Translations under genes and position numbers: made by a program
Notes under the pieces: generated by a model
The model's input: the letters and a program-made list of their open reading frames with translations, nothing else
Databases searched by the model: none
What the model was told of the DNA's origin: nothing
Shown: piece by piece, positions 58,925-64,000 of the stretch
Position numbering within the stretch: the stretch's first letter is position 1
Layout of the letters: every line of letters starts with the position of its first letter
Assembly (NCBI GenBank): GCA_001414345.1
Contig: LLCB01000022.1
Coordinates: 124,001-188,000, forward strand
Origin: Hymenoscyphus infarciens
Taxonomy: Eukaryota; Ascomycota; Leotiomycetes; Helotiales; Helotiaceae
Length of the DNA stretch: 64,000 nucleotides
Reading direction: 5' to 3'

Positions 58925-59476
58925 TTACATCCCCCTCCCCTCAAAATCCCGCTCCCCGCCCTCAACCCACCCCTTAAAGTCACGATTAAACACTTTAAAC
59001 TTTGAAAGCGTCCCCGCTCTCGGTCCCCCAAACCCCATAACCCACCACAAAGGACCCGCAAACTCTTCTTCTTGGATGAAGGTACATGCTTCTGGTGTGA
59101 TTTTCGAAGGAAGGAAATGGAAGATATGAATTCCGGTTAGGAGGTTGAAGTATTCGTGCGGCCAGGGTCCGCGCCAGCGGAATTCTTGGGGGGTGTTTTC
59201 CTGTGGGATGTTAGTGGGTGCGTGGTTGGGATGAGAGGGGGCGGGTACTTCAACAGTTGGTGTGACGTTTATTCCTCCTAGTGATTTATTCATTTTCTCT
59301 CCTTGTTTTAATTCGGCACCTGTTTTTCCCTCCGGTAAAGGAATGAGAGAGATGATGAAGTCTTTGTGGCAGTTTGGGATGTTTTTGAAATTTAGGAACG
59401 GTTTTTTCTTTGGTAAATATTTCCCATTTCACTGGGGAGAGTAGAGTATCTCGATGCTGCTGGTGATCTGTGCCAT
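58925..59476 (-). pseudogene. SRPBCC-like protein with premature stop
   Basis: The frame starts MAQITSSIEILYSPQ at 59476, meets TGA at 59429-59431, then stays open to the stop at 58925. The downstream part resembles SRPBCC (START/polyketide-cyclase fold) proteins: NFKNIPNCHKDFIISLIPLP, then GPWPHEYFNLLTGIHIFHFL, TFIQEEEFAGPLWWVMGFGG and FNRDFKGWVEGG, where the last two match the end of that fold. Without the stop it would be about 183 residues. Alternatively a small shift near the stop, or translation from the internal Met at 59293, could yield a protein lacking the first strands. No canonical intron removes the TGA. Confidence 0.55.
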
Positions 59477-60171
59477 CTTTTCCTGGTTATGCCTGCCTTG
59501 CAGCACGTTTTTCTCCTCCTCCTAGGTCTTTTCCGAGGTTTCGTTCGAATAATCTTATAAACGCGCTAAAGAACTATTCCGGGTCTCTCTCTCGTTATCT
59601 AAGAATCCATTATTTGCACTCTCGAACTTATATCCGGTGGTGTCACCAGGGATGAAAGTGGTGTTGCGGCGTAGTCGTGTTCGCTTAGGGCGCTCCCCAC
59701 TGTTTTGAGAGATTGCACTGGGTCAAGGGTGATTTATCGAACGGCTCTTAGTGAGCCTACTTGGACCTCATGCATCGTGGCTTTTTAAGTTCCTTATTCA
59801 ACGACCATCTACTGGGCCAGACCTGACGCGTCGAGTTACTTACACAGAGTAGGCGCGATACGATTAGCACATATCTACTTTAGGTTCAGCCACTTTCTCT
59901 CAATTGCACAAATGAACTTGCTTTGTTTTATTAAATTTTATTGTATTGATTTTTTCGTTACGCGTGTTTCGAGTTTGGTCTTCACCCTGTGAAAGACAAA
60001 GCTGTCAAGCAGCCAGCTAAGCAACCAGACTCGAACACCAAGAATCCAAAGCCGGAAAAGAAATGATATGCAAATCTGCTCTCCATCAAATTACCCAGAA
60101 CCCTTCATCGGCCTTCAAATTTGTCCAGAATACTTTCATTGTTTGTTGAGAAGCGAGAGGAACATTGTCCT
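59477..60171. other. Intergenic region
   Basis: About 700 bp, no supported gene or repeat. Confidence 0.4.
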
Positions 60172-62193
60172 TTAAAAAGGAATATCTGAAATGTCTTCGA
60201 AAGCTGGTTGACCTGGGAAACCGAGAGTGTAGTTGAGTAGATTAGCGCCGCCACCTTGGATATATGTCACATAGGCGGCTTGGCTGATCATTTCGTATGC
60301 TGCTTCATCGAATCGACCAGTTTGAATGTCGCAATAATTTTGAATGATTGGGAAGGAGTCGAAATTCGCGTGGAAGTGAAAATTGATACACTCGTCGCAT
60401 GCTGAAGCGTTTTGTCCCCATGGGCCAAGAAATCCTCCACCAATACCAGTTTCTGGACCCTGGTTTCGGCAGAAACAATTCCAGGTATGCTCTAGACCTT
60501 CAGGGCTGTTAGGGACGCCGTTGTGTGCTTCTACCCACTTGTAAAAGCAAGTTTTATAATAACTGCGAGCGGTACTGCACCCAGGTGATCTGACTACATC
60601 GTTGTCAGCGTATTTTTACGATCCAGTTTTGGGTTGAGTACTCACAAATACAATCGTAATATGAAGGGGGATCAGTTGCAACAGCTCTCTTATCGGTAAA
60701 TGGGATATCAGGGATATCTTCAGGTGCTGGAATTCCCGGGGAACCGACAGTGTAGCTGTGGAAGATCTCAGATTCAGTATTTTCATTTCTAGAAGGATGT
60801 CTGAGGAGGATTAGGAGGAAACAGGGTTGTGAGAGGAGGAATTGAGCTGTCTGAGGAAGACCCTCCTAAAACAACTGAACGAGGAAATGATGACTTGGAG
60901 AATAACTCGGTGAATACCCACTTTAACAAATTGAAGCCGGGAGATTGTTGAGAGGTTTCAAGGGCAGCTTGGCTGATCATTTCGATTGCTGCCTGAGCAA
61001 AATCACTTTGGCCGTTGCAATACTCTTGGATGAGTGGGTTTGAGTCGAATTCCGTGTGTTCGAGAGTGTTGAAACACGTATCGCACGCTGACGCCCAGCT
61101 ATGTTGTGTTAGTCAATTGTGAATCAAGAAATGGAAACTCACGGGCCCAGAAATCCTCCACCAATACCAGTTTCGGGACCTGTGAATATTGAATTAGAAG
61201 TGCTGCTCTTTGTAGAATTCAATGATTTTACCTTGGTTCCTACAGAAACAGCTGCGAAAGAAGTCAGTATTGCCATTTCAAGAAGTATGTTTGAGAAACA
61301 TGAGGACGGAATTAGTTATCTGAGGAGGAGACAGGGTATTTACCCTCCTAAAACAATCTCAAAGGGGAGAGATAACTCGGAGAACACTTACTTCCATACA
61401 TGCTCGTAATAATCTGTGCCACCAGGGCTATTGTGGGCTTGTGGCCAGCTGTAAAAGCAAGTCTTCCAATAACTGCGAGCAGTGTTGCATGTACCAACTG
61501 CCTCATCGTCAGCGTGTTTCTATGATTTCGCCTTGTGTTGAGTACTCACAAACGCAATTGTCCCATGTTGGGGGGTCAGCAGCAGCTCTCTTAAGGTCAG
61601 TGTGGCGCGTGACAGATTCGGCAGAGCAAATAGGAGCGTTGAGGGTGATAAAGGTGAAGAATCGAATTGGCGACCAGTATCTTGTAGTGAGCATATCACC
61701 ATAGAAGGCGAGTTCCTCAGTTGGCTTTTCAAGATTTGGTGGGAGCTTGCAGTATTCACCAATGATACCTTCAGTAGCTGCAGTAAGGCCTTGAGGATCA
61801 TTAGGGGCATCAGCTGGGAGGTTCTCTGAAATGCAGGCTGTACATTCCAAAACCCAAGTCTTCCAGCTTTTCTGTTGTCAGCTTTCTAAGCTTGATTTTA
61901 GGTGAAGAAGCTACTTACTCTGGAGCACCGCACAAGCACTCATGCATACCACCTCCAAATTTGTCGTGGTTGTCATAGCAGGAGAACAGAATGTCACTAG
62001 CTTCCTTGCAGAAAAAGGACTGTGCACATTTCTTCTTCATAGGGTCTGAAATGGGCAAGGTGCTCCAGGCCTCGGGTATACCGCTAGCAGTATGATTACA
62101 AGAAGCTGGAATGTCACGAACTGCTGGAACAGTGGCGCCAGAAATGATGACAGGTAGAGCTGCAAGCAGCAATGCAATAATGGGGGTCTTCAT
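60172..62193 (-). CDS. Secreted protein of repeated cysteine-rich modules
   Basis: Function unknown. Eight exons (62193-61919, 61866-61550, 61497-61392, 61251-61232, 61179-61143, 61098-60922, 60755-60646, 60593-60172) give 487 residues with no frame break. The signal peptide is MKTPIIALLLAALPVIISGA. Two clear modules follow one another: the first contains CNTARSYWKTCFYSW, CFCRNQGPETGIGGGFLGPW, ASACDTC and EMISQAALE, and the second CSTARSYYKTCFYKW, CFCRNQGPETGIGGGFLGPW, ASACDEC and EMISQAAYV. Both end in NYT(V/L)G(S/F)PG and DI(P/S)DIPF. The N-terminal part (about 30-190) is a diverged third module, with FSCYDNHDKF, CLCGAP, ECTAC and EYCKLP in the same order. A secreted structural or effector-like role is inference. 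Several splice sites rest on frame logic. Confidence 0.85.
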
Positions 62194-64000
62194 CCTGTTT
62201 GGAGCTTGAAGATTAGAGTGAAGAACTGTGTGAGAGCAAGTCAGTATTGTCCCTTGAAATTTCAAAAGACCTCCTAAACATTGCTGCTTGCCAAATATAA
62301 TGGAAAGTTGTAAGCCAACTTACTATGTATTGATTTGCGGAGGTTGATGTGTGTAGGAGTTAAGAAGAGGGGGGGTTGTGTCATGAAAGGGAAAGTGTGA
62401 AGAAGGGGTTATTTATGCAGTATCCCTAAACCTCAATAGGAGCAATTATTTCCGACTAGGTATTGAATCGCTCATAAACAGAGCTTAGTTACTGGTGATT
62501 GGTCAGGCTTCAAATTTCGCTTAAATTATTCCTTGTGAACATGTGGAGCAATTGCATGGTGTACGCGAATTCAAGTGAATTTTATTCACTACTTCTAGGG
62601 CTACGAGCAAAAGGAGGGTGAATCTTTGTTGTCTAAACATGATTAGTCGTGATCTACTTTATTTCAGAGGGGAACCGTTCATTTGAAAACAGTGGCAATA
62701 GGTGGAGATGAAACTAGATTTGGTTGATACTTGTAGCAGTGTCAAATCAAATACTTTCTTTTTGGGGGAAAAAGACTTATAAACATTGCTAACTCAAAAT
62801 TGCTGCGGATTTTAATGATAGACAAGAGAATGACTATACTTTTTTATTCCATCCATCATACTATAGCAATGATCTTAGTCTCCTAAGATTTCTACTACAT
62901 GAACACTTTGCGCTCAAAATGAAGCCATATTTTAAGAGATTTTTATAGATATTTAGTCTTACTAAACTAGCGTAAAGAACCAAGTTTCTTCGTTAACCCT
63001 TCCTAACCTCTGCTCTTTTCAGACAATCAAAATTTTTCTCCCGTCGCAAAACAAGAATGCGAGATTTACGTATTTATATCTCCACCTAGCAAATTAGATC
63101 CTTCATCCCAATTGCTTAACTAAATCTTGGAAGCTGACAATTGCTTATTTTTATAACAAAAGTTTGTCTTGGATACTTGAAGAGACCTATATGCTTCACG
63201 ATAATCTAGTACAACGCTTCCTGATTGGGGATGGATAGCTACACCCGCCGGTGAACTACCCAAGTAAACAGAATTAAGCTATATCCAGGTGAAATTCCCC
63301 TCGATTGATTTAGGAATCAAAGTCTTTGCTTTTGGTATAACCATAGCTGTGAGACGATAGATACATGCCTGTATTTCTCCCTACGGATGATTTCAAATTA
63401 CTACAAATACTTATCCAGGACACAAACAAAGGTCTTGAATCCCCGTCAGGAAGAAGCTGTCATTTGAAGGGTTCCCTTGAGCTCTTACACACACTTCAAT
63501 GCCACCACCTGGAATAATATGGATCGTTCTCACAATCCACCTAAACTCCCACAACCAGGTACATCAAATCACCAACTCCAGAATGTCCTGACGGGCATTG
63601 CGAAGACTTGATTGATGTTAGCTAAATCCAGCAACAAAGCATCATAACGACAACCCCAACGCAATCAGTCAGAGCAATGGATTCGAGATCAATCATAATA
63701 ATCACTTCAGCACAAGGTGATCACCATTTCGTGTACGGGTATATCAGCACAAGGTTCAAGCTTAATAGAGTACATAGATATAGGAGGTTCAATTAGAACA
63801 GAATAGAACCCAAGAAAAAAAAAGCGAACCAACACAAAAAAAGAAAGGCCCCCTACCCAAGGAACCCCACCATATCCATTTCCCTGTTTTCTAAAAAAAC
63901 GAAACTAGCCAACCTCGGTCGATTTCATAGTTTCCAACAGGTCGAGAGACGCAGGTTTGACAAGCGGACATATGCAGTGCAATCACCATGTAAAGTGATT
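62194..64000. other. Right-edge noncoding region
   Basis: About 1.8 kb with no supported gene or repeat, moderately AT-rich. The left part is the 5' flank of the cysteine-rich gene. Confidence 0.4.

Noticed and set aside
1..64000. tRNA or rRNA genes
   Set aside because: A visual scan for box A/B-like and conserved rRNA segments found nothing convincing; a covariance-model scan would be decisive.

Overview
The window looks like nuclear DNA of a filamentous ascomycete (Pezizomycotina). The supporting evidence is short GT-AG introns of about 45-180 bp, Zn2Cys6 regulators, a HET-domain protein, a multicopper oxidase, a TRP-like FLC protein, and AT-rich islands in which C-to-T and G-to-A changes have riddled old coding frames with TAG/TAA (repeat-induced point mutation, RIP). 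A helotialean (Leotiomycetes) origin is my best guess but is not proven by the sequence.

Layout. Positions 1-17650 are a normal gene-dense segment: a hypothetical protein, eIF2B beta (GCD7), a long protein with NGF(R/K)xG repeats and a basic helix, a RING-H2-like protein, an Stf2/Tma10-like protein whose start codon appears to be split by an intron, the Fe-S assembly protein Dre2, mitochondrial methionyl-tRNA formyltransferase and a hypothetical protein. Small inverted-repeat elements and a degenerate GCTTACCC repeat lie at 8.4-9.8 kb. Positions 17650-35490 are a gene-poor, AT-rich transposon island. Its core is a roughly 9.8 kb element with heptamer-rich terminal inverted repeats (about 21306-31132) carrying a RIP-destroyed integrase-core-like transposase. 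A 2957 bp LTR retrotransposon (23823-26779, target duplication CTAGA) has inserted into it. A MITE, an old LTR relic and a few orphan reading frames flank this core.

Positions 35490-48940 are gene-dense again: a secreted acid phosphatase, a membrane-anchored multicopper oxidase, a Zn2Cys6/Fungal_trans regulator and a FLC/TRP-like membrane protein. Positions 49675-53940 hold three adjacent decayed genes (Zn2Cys6 regulator, aldo/keto reductase, FAD monooxygenase), which look like a small metabolic cluster in decay. The right end has a HET-domain protein, replication factor C subunit Rfc3, a broken SRPBCC-like gene, and an eight-exon gene (60172-62193).

The most unusual items are in that last gene and in the transposon island. 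The last gene encodes a secreted protein built from repeated cysteine-rich modules. Two of its introns, at different positions, resemble each other like introner elements, and it contains a 20-nt exon. In the island, the two 372 bp LTRs have equal length and every difference I found between them is a transition, about 29 in all, with no indel. Exon boundaries were derived by hand from GT-AG sites and frame continuity; total coding lengths of all spliced intact models are multiples of three.
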